A DNA stretch of 64,000 nt from Roseateles_E cavernae (GTDB lineage: Bacteria; Pseudomonadota; Gammaproteobacteria; Burkholderiales; Burkholderiaceae_C), in contig NZ_JBDPLH010000005.1 of assembly GCF_040187885.1 (NCBI RefSeq), positions 124,001-188,000 on the forward strand. Reading direction: 5' to 3'. The notes beneath the pieces were generated by a model, which did not search any database, was not told the DNA's origin, and saw nothing but the letters and a program-made list of their open reading frames with translations. The position numbers and the translations under genes are program-made. The number at the start of each line of letters is the position of its first letter. Position 1 is the first letter of the stretch. This document shows positions 8,362-17,727 of the stretch, in pieces.

Positions 8362-9408
8362 ATGCGAATTTCCCGTCTCGTCAAATCCGCCCTCGCCGCC
8401 GGCCTGCTGACCGGTGTGGCCACGGCCACGCTGGCTCAGGAGCAGGTGCTGAATCTGTATTCGGCCCGTCACTACCAGACCGACGAAGCGCTATACGCGA
8501 ATTTCACGAAAGCCACCGGCATCCGCATCAACCGCGTCGACACCGATGACGCCGGTCTGATCGCGCGCCTGAAAAGCGAGGGCAGCTCCAGCCCCGCCGA
8601 CGTGATCCTGCTGGTCGACGCCGCACGCCTGTGGCTGGCCGAAACCGACGGCCTGTTCGCACCGGTCAAGTCGGCCGTGCTGGAGCAGCGCATTCCCGCC
8701 CATCTGCGCGCCAAGGACAGCGGCCAGGGTTCGGCCTGGTTTGGCTTGTCGACCCGCGCCCGCGTCGTCGTCTACAACAAGATCAACGTCAAGAAAGAGG
8801 ACGTCGATACCTACGAGGAATTGGCCGATCCGAAGAACAAAGGCAAGGTCTGCCTGCGCAGCGGCTCGCACCCCTATAACCTGTCCTTGTTCGGTGCGAT
8901 GTATGAGCATATGGGAGCGGAGCGTACCGAGGCCTGGCTGAAGGGCGTGGTCGACAATATGGCGCGCGCCCCCAAGGGTGGCGATACCGACCAGATCAAG
9001 GCGGCCGCCAGCGGCGAATGCCAGATCGCCGTGACCAACAGCTATTACCTGGCCCGCATGATGCGTTCCAGCAAGCCGGAAGACCGCGCGGTGGTCGAGC
9101 GCCTGGGCGTGGTTTTCCCCAATCAGCAGAGCTGGGGCACCCATATGAATATCGCCGGCGGTGCGATGGCCAAGCATGCGAAGAATCGCGACAACGCGGT
9201 CAAGTTCCTCGAGTACCTGAGTTCGCCGGAAGCACAAATCTATTTCGCCAACGGCAATAACGAATGGCCGGTGGTGGTCGGTGTGCGCCCGGCCAATCCG
9301 GCACTCGAGGCGATGGGTGAATTCAAGAGCGAAACCATCCCGGTTTCCTCGGTGGGCGCGAATCTGCCCAAGGTGCAGCAGCTGCTGGACAAGGTCGGCT
9401 TCAAGTAA
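8362..9408 (+). CDS. Fe(3+) ABC transporter periplasmic substrate-binding protein (FutA/FbpA type)
   Basis: A 348-aa periplasmic solute-binding protein. A signal peptide is clear (MRISRLVKSALAAGLL ... TLAQ, cleavage near residue 26). The mature start EQVLNLYSARHYQTDEALY is the FutA/FbpA signature, and the later TNSYYLARMMR carries the adjacent tyrosines that usually ligate ferric iron in this family. It likely delivers Fe(3+) to an inner-membrane permease, but no permease or ATPase gene is adjacent: the next gene is an H-NS family regulator. It therefore either works with a transporter encoded elsewhere or is an orphan. A palindrome resembling a Fur box sits 45 bases upstream of the start. 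Confidence 0.92.
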   Translation: MRISRLVKSALAAGLLTGVATATLAQEQVLNLYSARHYQTDEALYANFTKATGIRINRVDTDDAGLIARLKSEGSSSPADVILLVDAARLWLAETDGLFAPVKSAVLEQRIPAHLRAKDSGQGSAWFGLSTRARVVVYNKINVKKEDVDTYEELADPKNKGKVCLRSGSHPYNLSLFGAMYEHMGAERTEAWLKGVVDNMARAPKGGDTDQIKAAASGECQIAVTNSYYLARMMRSSKPEDRAVVERLGVVFPNQQSWGTHMNIAGGAMAKHAKNRDNAVKFLEYLSSPEAQIYFANGNNEWPVVVGVRPANPALEAMGEFKSETIPVSSVGANLPKVQQLLDKVGFK

Positions 9409-9555
9409 AGCGCGCCGGGGTCGCCGCCCGCACGGGTTTGTGGCGGCCCCGCGTCAATATGTCGGCACCACGACAACAGCCCATTTCAACGAATATTGCG
9501 AGCGGCGCGGCATCTGCGCATAATAGGTCGCTAGAGAGTTTTGCGGGCCCATGCC

Positions 9556-9561
9556 TATAAT
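9556..9561 (+). promoter_or_regulatory. -10 element ahead of the H-NS family gene
   Basis: A perfect TATAAT lies 50 bases before the start at 9611 in the 202-base gap after the iron-binding protein gene. No good -35 is seen at the right spacing, so activation or an extended element may be needed. The same gap also has a GC-rich hairpin near 9417-9450 without a T run. Confidence 0.5.
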
Positions 9562-9610
9562 CGGCGCGTCCCCCATGCTTGAACTTGAAACCTAGCGAGG
9601 ATTTGCAAAG

Positions 9611-9907
9611 ATGGCATCACTCAAAGACCTGTTGGCTCAACGGGCCGCACTCGACGAACAAATCGCCCAAACCAAGGATCGCGAACGCGCCGATGCCGTT
9701 GCCAAGGTCAAGAGTTTGATGTCCGAATATGGCCTGACGGTCGCCGATCTGAGCGTGCGGGTACCGAAGGCGGGCAAGACCTCCAAGGTGGCGGTCAAAT
9801 ATCGCAACCAGGCCACCGGGGAAACCTGGAGCGGTCGCGGTTTGCAGCCCAAGTGGCTGAAGGCGGCGATCGGCGGCGGCGCCAAGCTGGAAGATTTCAA
9901 CGTCTGA
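9611..9907 (+). CDS. H-NS family nucleoid-associated protein
   Basis: A 98-aa DNA-binding protein of the H-NS/histone family common in Burkholderiales. The N-terminal half (residues 1-45) is a charged helical oligomerisation region (LLAQRAALDEQIAQTK), and the C-terminal half has the DNA-binding loop signature: YRNQATGETWSGRGLQPKWL, matching the TWTGRGRxPxWL motif of H-NS proteins that bind AT-rich DNA. Such proteins silence AT-rich, often acquired, genes. Start ATG 9611 is preceded by GCGAGG. The gene is monocistronic: its own -10 is upstream and an intrinsic terminator follows at 9948. Confidence 0.92.
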   Translation: MASLKDLLAQRAALDEQIAQTKDRERADAVAKVKSLMSEYGLTVADLSVRVPKAGKTSKVAVKYRNQATGETWSGRGLQPKWLKAAIGGGAKLEDFNV

Positions 9908-9947
9908 GCCCTAGCGGCACGGCCGAGATTCTCGGCCAGCAATACCC

Positions 9948-9975
9948 AAGGCTGCCTTCAGGCAGCCTTTTTTGT
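9948..9975 (+). terminator. Intrinsic terminator after the H-NS family gene
   Basis: A 9-base stem (AAGGCTGCC at 9948-9956 with GGCAGCCTT at 9961-9969), four-base loop, followed by a T run. Typical Rho-independent terminator about 40 bases after the stop. Confidence 0.88.
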
Positions 9976-10113
9976 TTTGAGGCGGGGTTTTCGAGCCATC
10001 TATTTGCGGGGGCAAACTCAAGGCCGCCGGGTCGCCGCACTGCTAGCATCTCGCGGCCCTTGCCCGGGGGTTTGCACCCGCGGCCAGAATCACTACCTCT
10101 CCCGCAGGCGCCC

Positions 10114-12132
10114 ATGCCCCAGTCGCCTCCCATTGCTGCTGCCGAAGCCTCGCCCCGCTGGTGGCAGGGCCGCGTGCCGTTCGCGGCAGGCGCGGCGCTG
10201 AGCATCGTGTTGCTGCTCAGCCTGCCGATGCCGTCGCGGGCCAGCGACTGGCTGCTGGGGTTGGGCCTCACGGCCCTGGCGGTCTGTTTGTTGCTCGGCA
10301 CCCTGACCGGCCTGCGGCGACGCGAAACCCGGCGCTGGCGGGCGGCTCTGGCGGCGATAGCGGTCGAACGCGCCGAGTGGCAGCGCAGCGCCGAGGAGCG
10401 CCAGCGCATGAGCGTGAGCCTGTTCCAGCATCTGCACGAGGGCCTGCTGGTCACCGATGCCGAGCATCGGGTGCTGGATGCCAACCCCAGCTACTGCCGG
10501 CTGATGGACCTGCCGCGCGAGGCCCTGTGCGGCCAGATCGCCGCGCCGCTGACGTTCGAGAGCCTGCGCCGCAGCGGCCACGACCCGCAGGCCTTGCGCC
10601 AGGCGCTGCTCGGCGATGGCCACTGGCAAGGCCTGTTGCAATGCCGACGCGGCAATGGCGAGAGCTGCCACCTGCAGATCACGGTGTCGACGATTCCGGA
10701 ACCGGCCGGCCCGGTGCGCTTTCATGTCGTCACGGTGTCCGACCAGACCGAGCAGCGTCGCCAGCAAGACCTGCTGGCACGCCAGACCCGGTTTGACGGG
10801 CTGACCGGCCTGCCGAATCAGAACGAGTTCAAGCAGCGCATCGAGCTGGCCCTGCAGAGCAGCCGCCGCGAGGGCTTCCTGCTGTGTCTGTGCTGCCTGG
10901 ATCTGGACCAGTTCAAAACCTTCAACGAGCGGCTGGGCGCGGACGGCGGGGACCAGCTGCTGAGACAGGTCGCGGCGCGGCTGCAGGCCGCCTTGCGCAG
11001 CGGCCGCGAGTGGTCGGACGAGGTCGCCCGCCTGGGCGGCGATGAATTCGGCCTGCTGCTGCGCTGCCGCAGCGTGGAGGAGGCGCAGCTGGCGGTCGAG
11101 CGGGTGCTCAATGTGCTTCGTGCGCCCTACCACCTGGACGGCCACCGGCAGACCCTGGAACTCAGCGCCAGCCTCGGCGCCACGGTCTTCCCCCAGGACC
11201 ACTCGGACGGCGAAACCCTGCAGCGCCATGCCGCCCATGCGCTCTACCGCGTCAAGCGCTCGGGGCGCAATGGCTACCAGTTCTTCGACACCGAGAAGCG
11301 CCTGCGCAGCGATGCCCGGGTGCTGGCCCTGGGCCGCATGCAGCAGGCGCTGGACGGCAACGAGCTGCAGCTCTACTACCAACCCAAGGTCGATATGCGG
11401 GCCGGCACGGTGCTGGGCGTCGAGGCCTTGCTGCGCTGGCAGCATCCGGAGCGCGGCCTGCTCGGGCCGGCCCATTTCCTGCCGGTGGTCGAGCAGACCG
11501 GCCTGGCGGTCCAGGTCGGCGACTGGGTGATCGAGCAGGCGCTGAAGCAGTCCAGCCAGTGGCTGGCCGGCGGCCTGAATCTACGCGTCAGCGTCAACGT
11601 CGCGGCCCGTCATCTGCAGGCCGACGACTTCGCCCAGCGCCTGAAGGAATTGCTGGCCCGGCACCGCGAGCCGCTGGCCGAGCACCTGGTGCTGGAGGTG
11701 CTGGAGTCGACCGCGCTGGCCGATATCGACGCCACCCAGGCCCTGATCCGGCGCTGCCGCGCCTTCGGCGTGCGCTTCGCGCTGGACGATTTCGGCACCG
11801 GCTATTCCAACCTGACCTATCTGAAGCACCTGCCGGTCGACACGCTGAAGATCGACCGCTCCTTTGTACAGAACATGCTGATCGACGATCAGGACAAGGC
11901 CCTGGTCGAGGGCGTGATCGGGCTGGCGCGCACCTTCGGCTGCAGCGTGGTGGCCGAGGGGGTCGAGACCGCCTCGCATGCGCGTGCGCTGCTGGCGCTG
12001 GGCTGCGACCATGGCCAGGGCAATGGCATCGCGCTGCCGATGCCGGCCGAGCAGGTGGCGGACTGGGTGGCGCGCTTCGAGCGGAGCCCGGTGCTGGCCG
12101 GCCGGCAGGAGCCGGTGCCAGGCCTGCACTAG
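10114..12132 (+). CDS. Membrane-bound PAS-GGDEF-EAL cyclic-di-GMP turnover protein
   Basis: A 672-aa inner-membrane signalling protein. Two hydrophobic helices (about residues 24-45 and 50-70) are followed by a helical linker, a PAS domain (LHEGLLVTDAEHRVLDANPSYCRL), a GGDEF domain and an EAL domain. The diguanylate cyclase motif is intact (GGDEF at 308-312). The phosphodiesterase motifs are also intact: EAL at 437-439, DDFGTGYSNLTYLKHLP and KIDRSF. Both activities are therefore possible. The inhibitory I-site RxxD, normally five residues before GGDEF, reads EWSD, with Glu in place of the key Arg. The start at 10114 was chosen because an earlier in-frame ATG overlaps the H-NS gene and its terminator. 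The stop is 10 bases before the dnaG start. Confidence 0.92.
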   Translation: MPQSPPIAAAEASPRWWQGRVPFAAGAALSIVLLLSLPMPSRASDWLLGLGLTALAVCLLLGTLTGLRRRETRRWRAALAAIAVERAEWQRSAEERQRMSVSLFQHLHEGLLVTDAEHRVLDANPSYCRLMDLPREALCGQIAAPLTFESLRRSGHDPQALRQALLGDGHWQGLLQCRRGNGESCHLQITVSTIPEPAGPVRFHVVTVSDQTEQRRQQDLLARQTRFDGLTGLPNQNEFKQRIELALQSSRREGFLLCLCCLDLDQFKTFNERLGADGGDQLLRQVAARLQAALRSGREWSDEVARLGGDEFGLLLRCRSVEEAQLAVERVLNVLRAPYHLDGHRQTLELSASLGATVFPQDHSDGETLQRHAAHALYRVKRSGRNGYQFFDTEKRLRSDARVLALGRMQQALDGNELQLYYQPKVDMRAGTVLGVEALLRWQHPERGLLGPAHFLPVVEQTGLAVQVGDWVIEQALKQSSQWLAGGLNLRVSVNVAARHLQADDFAQRLKELLARHREPLAEHLVLEVLESTALADIDATQALIRRCRAFGVRFALDDFGTGYSNLTYLKHLPVDTLKIDRSFVQNMLIDDQDKALVEGVIGLARTFGCSVVAEGVETASHARALLALGCDHGQGNGIALPMPAEQVADWVARFERSPVLAGRQEPVPGLH

Positions 12133-12142
12133 ACTCTCGCCG

Positions 12143-14077
12143 GTGATACCACCCGGCTTTATTCAGGACCTGCTCTCCCGCGTCGACATCGTCGAGGTGG
12201 TGGGGCGCCATGTCGAGCTCAAGAAGGCCGGCATCAACCACAAGGGGCTGTGCCCCTTCCACGGCGAGAAGTCGCCCAGTTTCACCGTCAGCCCGACGCG
12301 CCAGACCTACCACTGCTTCGGCTGTGGCGTGCATGGCAATGCCATCGGTTTTCTGATGGAACACACCGGCGCCGGTTTTGTCGAGGCGGTGCAGGACCTG
12401 GCCCAGCAGACCGGCATGCAGGTGCCCGAGGACGAGCGCTCGCCCGAGGAGCGCGAGCGCGCCGCAGCACAGAAAGTCCGCCAGGCCACCCTGACCGAGG
12501 TGCTGCAGCGGGCCAGCGATCATTACCGCGCCCAGCTGAAGAAGAGCCCGCGCGCGGTGACCTATCTGAAGGGCCGCGGCCTGACCGGCCAGATCGCCGC
12601 CCAGTTCGCGCTGGGCTATGCGCCCGAGGGCTGGCGTGCGCTGGCCAGCGCCTTCCCCAGCTATGACGACCCGCTGCTGGCCGAGTCGGGCATGGTGATC
12701 AGCTCCGGAGAAGAAGGCGGCGAGCAAAAACGCTACGACCGCTTCCGCGATCGGGTGATGTTCCCGATCCGCAATGTGCAGGGCGAGACCATAGGCTTCG
12801 GCGGCCGCATCCTCGACAAGGGCGAACCCAAGTACCTGAACTCGCCGGAAACCCCGGTCTTCAGCAAGGGCCGCGAGCTCTACGGCCTGTTCGAAGCCCG
12901 CACCGGACTGCGCCAGCGCGGCTATGCGCTGGTGGTCGAGGGCTATATGGATGTGGTGGCGCTGGCCCAGCATGGTTTCAACAATGCGGTCGCCACGCTG
13001 GGCACGGCCTGCACGGCCGAGCATGTGCAAAAGCTGTTCCGATTCACCGAATCGGTGGTGTTCAGCTTCGACGGCGACGCCGCCGGCCGGCGCGCCGCCG
13101 GCCGCGCGCTGGAGGCCGCCCTGCCCCACGCCACCGACACCCGCTCGGTCAAGTTCCTGTTCCTGCCCACCGAGCACGATCCCGATTCCTATGTGCGTGA
13201 TCTCGGCGCCGAGGCCTTCGAGCAGTGCGTGGCCGAGGCGGTGCCACTGTCACGCCAGCTGCTGGAGACGGCGGCCGAAGGCTGCGACCTGGGCAGCGCC
13301 GAGGGACGTGCCCGATTGCTGGCCAATGCCAGGCCGCTGTGGAATGCCCTGCCCCAGGGCCTTCTGAAGCGTCAGCTGCTGGGCGATCTGGCGCGCCGCG
13401 CCCAGCTTCCGGATCAGGAGCTGATGGGCTTGTGGCACGCCGGTGGCGGCAGCCCAGGCCCGAGTCGCAGCGAGCGCGTCTTCGATGGCCCGCCCGACGA
13501 TGCGCCTCCGCCCGACTACGAACAGCAGGCCAGCCCGCCCAAGCCGGCACGGCGCGAATGGAAGAAAGACTGGAAGCCGTCGGGCAAGGGCGATTGGAAG
13601 CGCCGCGGCGAGCCGGTTGACGAAACGATGGGCACGCCGCGGCGCCAGCCAATCTCGCCGACCGATCACGCGCTGCGCATGCTGCTGCTCAGCAGCGACT
13701 GGTGGGAGCGGCTGAGCCTGGATCAGCAACAGCTGCTGCATGAGCTGCCGGGCCGCCAGGGCGAGCTGGTCAGCTGGCTGGAGCGATTCCTGGTCAATCA
13801 TGGCGCGGCGCCCTGGTCGGTGCTGGAGGCGACGCTGCAGGCGGAGGACGGCCCGCTGGACCAGGCCCGGCGGCTCACCAGCAGCCTGTATGGCGAGGAA
13901 GAGCCGCAGTTCGAGGATTTGCAGCATGTGCTGCGCCAGCTCCAGATCGACGCGCTCGCCAAGCAGATCCAGGCCTTGATCGCCAGCAACCCGCAGGGCG
14001 AGCAGCTGCGCGAGATTGCCCGCCTGCGCCAGGAAATCGATCAGCTCAAGAAGGCCATGCTGGTCAGCTCCGGCTGA
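12143..14077 (+). CDS. dnaG: DNA primase
   Basis: Synthesises RNA primers at the replication fork in partnership with the DnaB helicase, whose gene is also in this window (32596-34017). The 644 aa from GTG 12143 begin IPPGFIQDLLSRVDIVEVV, the standard DnaG start. The CHC2 zinc finger is present (CPFHGEKSPSF ... YHCFGCGVHGN, about residues 36-63), followed by the catalytic core and the TOPRIM domain (VVEGYMDVVAL, FSFDGDAAGRRAAGRAL). A basic Lys/Arg/Trp/Pro-rich linker near residues 465-495 leads to the C-terminal DnaB-binding domain. No ribosome site precedes the GTG; it lies 10 bases after the GGDEF-EAL stop, so translation may be coupled. dnaG-rpoD order is as in the macromolecular synthesis operon, but rpsU is absent. 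Confidence 0.95.
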   Translation: MIPPGFIQDLLSRVDIVEVVGRHVELKKAGINHKGLCPFHGEKSPSFTVSPTRQTYHCFGCGVHGNAIGFLMEHTGAGFVEAVQDLAQQTGMQVPEDERSPEERERAAAQKVRQATLTEVLQRASDHYRAQLKKSPRAVTYLKGRGLTGQIAAQFALGYAPEGWRALASAFPSYDDPLLAESGMVISSGEEGGEQKRYDRFRDRVMFPIRNVQGETIGFGGRILDKGEPKYLNSPETPVFSKGRELYGLFEARTGLRQRGYALVVEGYMDVVALAQHGFNNAVATLGTACTAEHVQKLFRFTESVVFSFDGDAAGRRAAGRALEAALPHATDTRSVKFLFLPTEHDPDSYVRDLGAEAFEQCVAEAVPLSRQLLETAAEGCDLGSAEGRARLLANARPLWNALPQGLLKRQLLGDLARRAQLPDQELMGLWHAGGGSPGPSRSERVFDGPPDDAPPPDYEQQASPPKPARREWKKDWKPSGKGDWKRRGEPVDETMGTPRRQPISPTDHALRMLLLSSDWWERLSLDQQQLLHELPGRQGELVSWLERFLVNHGAAPWSVLEATLQAEDGPLDQARRLTSSLYGEEEPQFEDLQHVLRQLQIDALAKQIQALIASNPQGEQLREIARLRQEIDQLKKAMLVSSG

Positions 14078-14106
14078 AGCCCGGCAGATGTTCCGCCGAT
14101 TTAGCC

Positions 14107-14112
14107 TATAAT
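14107..14112 (+). promoter_or_regulatory. -10 element of a probable rpoD promoter
   Basis: A perfect TATAAT lies 30 bases after the dnaG stop. The -35 region at the expected distance is weak. A transcript starting here would have a 5' leader of about 280 bases before the rpoD ATG. Confidence 0.55.
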
Positions 14113-14397
14113 TAAGGGTTTTCGCGCGCGTCAAGAGTGACGGCAGCCACTTCCGGTCCCGGCCACCCATCGAAAATGGGCACCCATCGAGGTATCAAGG
14201 CCACCTTTACCGCCAAGAGCTGCAATCTCAAACGTTCACGCCAGCTTGCACGCGCCACGGTCCGCCCCCATCTTGCTCTCAAGGCAGGATGGCCGAACCG
14301 CCTGAATGCCGCCTGGGCCACGCTTTGCTTGAATGCAATGTACGGGGCCCCAGGCGGCCGCTGCATTGCTCCGCCCAACATCGACCCGAGGATTTGC
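14113..14397 (+). promoter_or_regulatory. Long rpoD 5' leader with paired and pseudoknot-capable segments
   Basis: This stretch has no recognised gene. A 10-base perfect stem joins 14308-14317 (GCCGCCTGGG) to 14349-14358, extendable by two pairs across a bulge. Within its loop, GCAATG (14335-14340) is complementary to CATTGC (14364-14369) just outside the stem, so the two helices interlock as an H-type pseudoknot or exclude each other. The structure ends about 28 bases before the rpoD ATG. Further upstream there are two direct copies of CACCCATCGA (14164-14173 and 14181-14190). The frame is open back to 14137, but the translation resembles nothing in RpoD. Role unknown; control of rpoD translation is inference. 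Confidence 0.4.
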
Positions 14398-16590
<2,193 letters not shown>

Positions 16591-16611
16591 GGCAATCCCG
16601 CCACCGCAGCC

Positions 16612-16641
16612 AAGGCCGGAGTCACCCTCCGGCCTTTTTTT
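16612..16641 (+). terminator. Intrinsic terminator after rpoD
   Basis: Stem AAGGCCGGAG (16612-16621) pairs with CTCCGGCCTT (16627-16636), five-base loop, followed by a T run. Clear Rho-independent terminator 21 bases after the stop. Confidence 0.92.
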
Positions 16642-16712
16642 GCGCTCCTCGCACCGCTTGGGGATTTCTCGGCGTTTATGCGGCGATCAAGCGCAACAGG
16701 GCGCGGCTACAC

Positions 16713-16728
16713 TGAGAATTAATTCACA
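16713..16728. promoter_or_regulatory. Palindrome upstream of the cyclase-FHA gene
   Basis: GAATTAATTC (16716-16725) is a perfect palindrome, flanked by TGA and ACA that extend the symmetry with one mismatch. It lies about 20 bases before the start at 16747 and just after a possible -10 (TACACT, 16708-16713). It could be an operator; no regulator is identified. Confidence 0.3.
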
Positions 16729-16746
16729 GCTCCCCCGCCAGCACAC

Positions 16747-17715
16747 ATGACCCATATCCGGGAACGCACCGTTTTGTTTGCCGACTTGCGCGGCAGCACG
16801 GCGCTTTTCGAGACCCTGGGCAATGCCGAGGCGACCTCGGTGGTCACCCACACGGTCAGCCTGATCGGGCAGGCGGTCGACGAGTGCGGCGGCAATCTGA
16901 TCAAGACGCTGGGAGACGGCCTGATGGCGGTCTTCGACTCGCCGCGCAATGGCGTCAAGTCGGCAATGCGCATGCACGAGCTGCTGGAGCGCGTGGTCTC
17001 GCGCGGCAAGCAGCACGGCGCGTCGCCAGGCCTGCGGGCGCTGCGCATGCAGGTGGCGCTGGCGCGCGGCGAAGTGGTGGAGATGAGCGGCGACTGCTTC
17101 GGCGATGCCGTCAATGTCGCGGCCCGACTGCTCGACCATGCGGGCGACAACGAGACCCTGATCACCGCCGAGGTCCTGTCCGGCCTGCCCAGCGCGCAGA
17201 AGCTGCGCTTTCGCAGCCTGGACCTGATCGCGGTGCGTGGCCGCGCCGAGCCGGTCCATGTCCATGTGCTGGACCAGCCGACCCAGGGCGATATGGCGGC
17301 CACCCAGTTCGGCGAGGTCATCCATGCCTCGACCGAGCCCGACGGCATCCGCCTGATCTGGCTGGATCTGGACCGCGTCTTCGACATCGATAGCATGCCC
17401 GTCATCCTCGGCCGCAGCGTGCAGGCGACCTACTGCATCACCGACGGCCGGGTCTCGCGCTCGCATGCGCGCATCGACTGGCATGGCGGCTCCTTCTCTC
17501 TCACCGATCTCAGCTACAACGGCACCTTCGTGCGCTTCGGCAGCGCCGGCGAGACCCTGAGCCTGCGCCGCGGCAGCTGTACCCTGCATGGCAGCGGCGT
17601 GATCGGCCTGGGCAGCCCGCCGGTCGACGCCCTGTCCCCCTCGGTACGTTTCGAGATCCTGCACTTCGCCGACACCGAACCCCTGGCCAGCGGCGGCCGG
17701 CGTTCGATCGGCTGA
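16747..17715 (+). CDS. Class III adenylate/guanylate cyclase with C-terminal FHA domain
   Basis: A 322-aa soluble protein. Residues 1 to about 175 form a class III nucleotide cyclase catalytic domain: FADLRGST gives the first metal-binding Asp, KTLGDGLMAVF the second, and GDAVNVAARL the Asn and Arg that stabilise the transition state. All core catalytic positions look intact, so cAMP or cGMP synthesis as a homodimer is plausible; nucleotide preference cannot be read confidently. Residues about 210-310 form an FHA domain (ILGRS, SRSHARIDW, LSYNGTFVRF), a phosphothreonine-binding module, so activity or location may depend on a phosphorylated partner. A kinase gene start lies at 1-148, but no link is shown. 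It ends 12 bases before hemH, on the same strand. No strong ribosome site is seen. Confidence 0.9.
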   Translation: MTHIRERTVLFADLRGSTALFETLGNAEATSVVTHTVSLIGQAVDECGGNLIKTLGDGLMAVFDSPRNGVKSAMRMHELLERVVSRGKQHGASPGLRALRMQVALARGEVVEMSGDCFGDAVNVAARLLDHAGDNETLITAEVLSGLPSAQKLRFRSLDLIAVRGRAEPVHVHVLDQPTQGDMAATQFGEVIHASTEPDGIRLIWLDLDRVFDIDSMPVILGRSVQATYCITDGRVSRSHARIDWHGGSFSLTDLSYNGTFVRFGSAGETLSLRRGSCTLHGSGVIGLGSPPVDALSPSVRFEILHFADTEPLASGGRRSIG

Positions 17716-17727
17716 CCCCCCTTCTCC

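Noticed and set aside
14137..14397. N-terminal extension of RpoD by 87 codons
   Set aside because: The frame is open, but the sequence is unlike sigma factors and contains the inverted repeats; ATG 14398 has a ribosome site.
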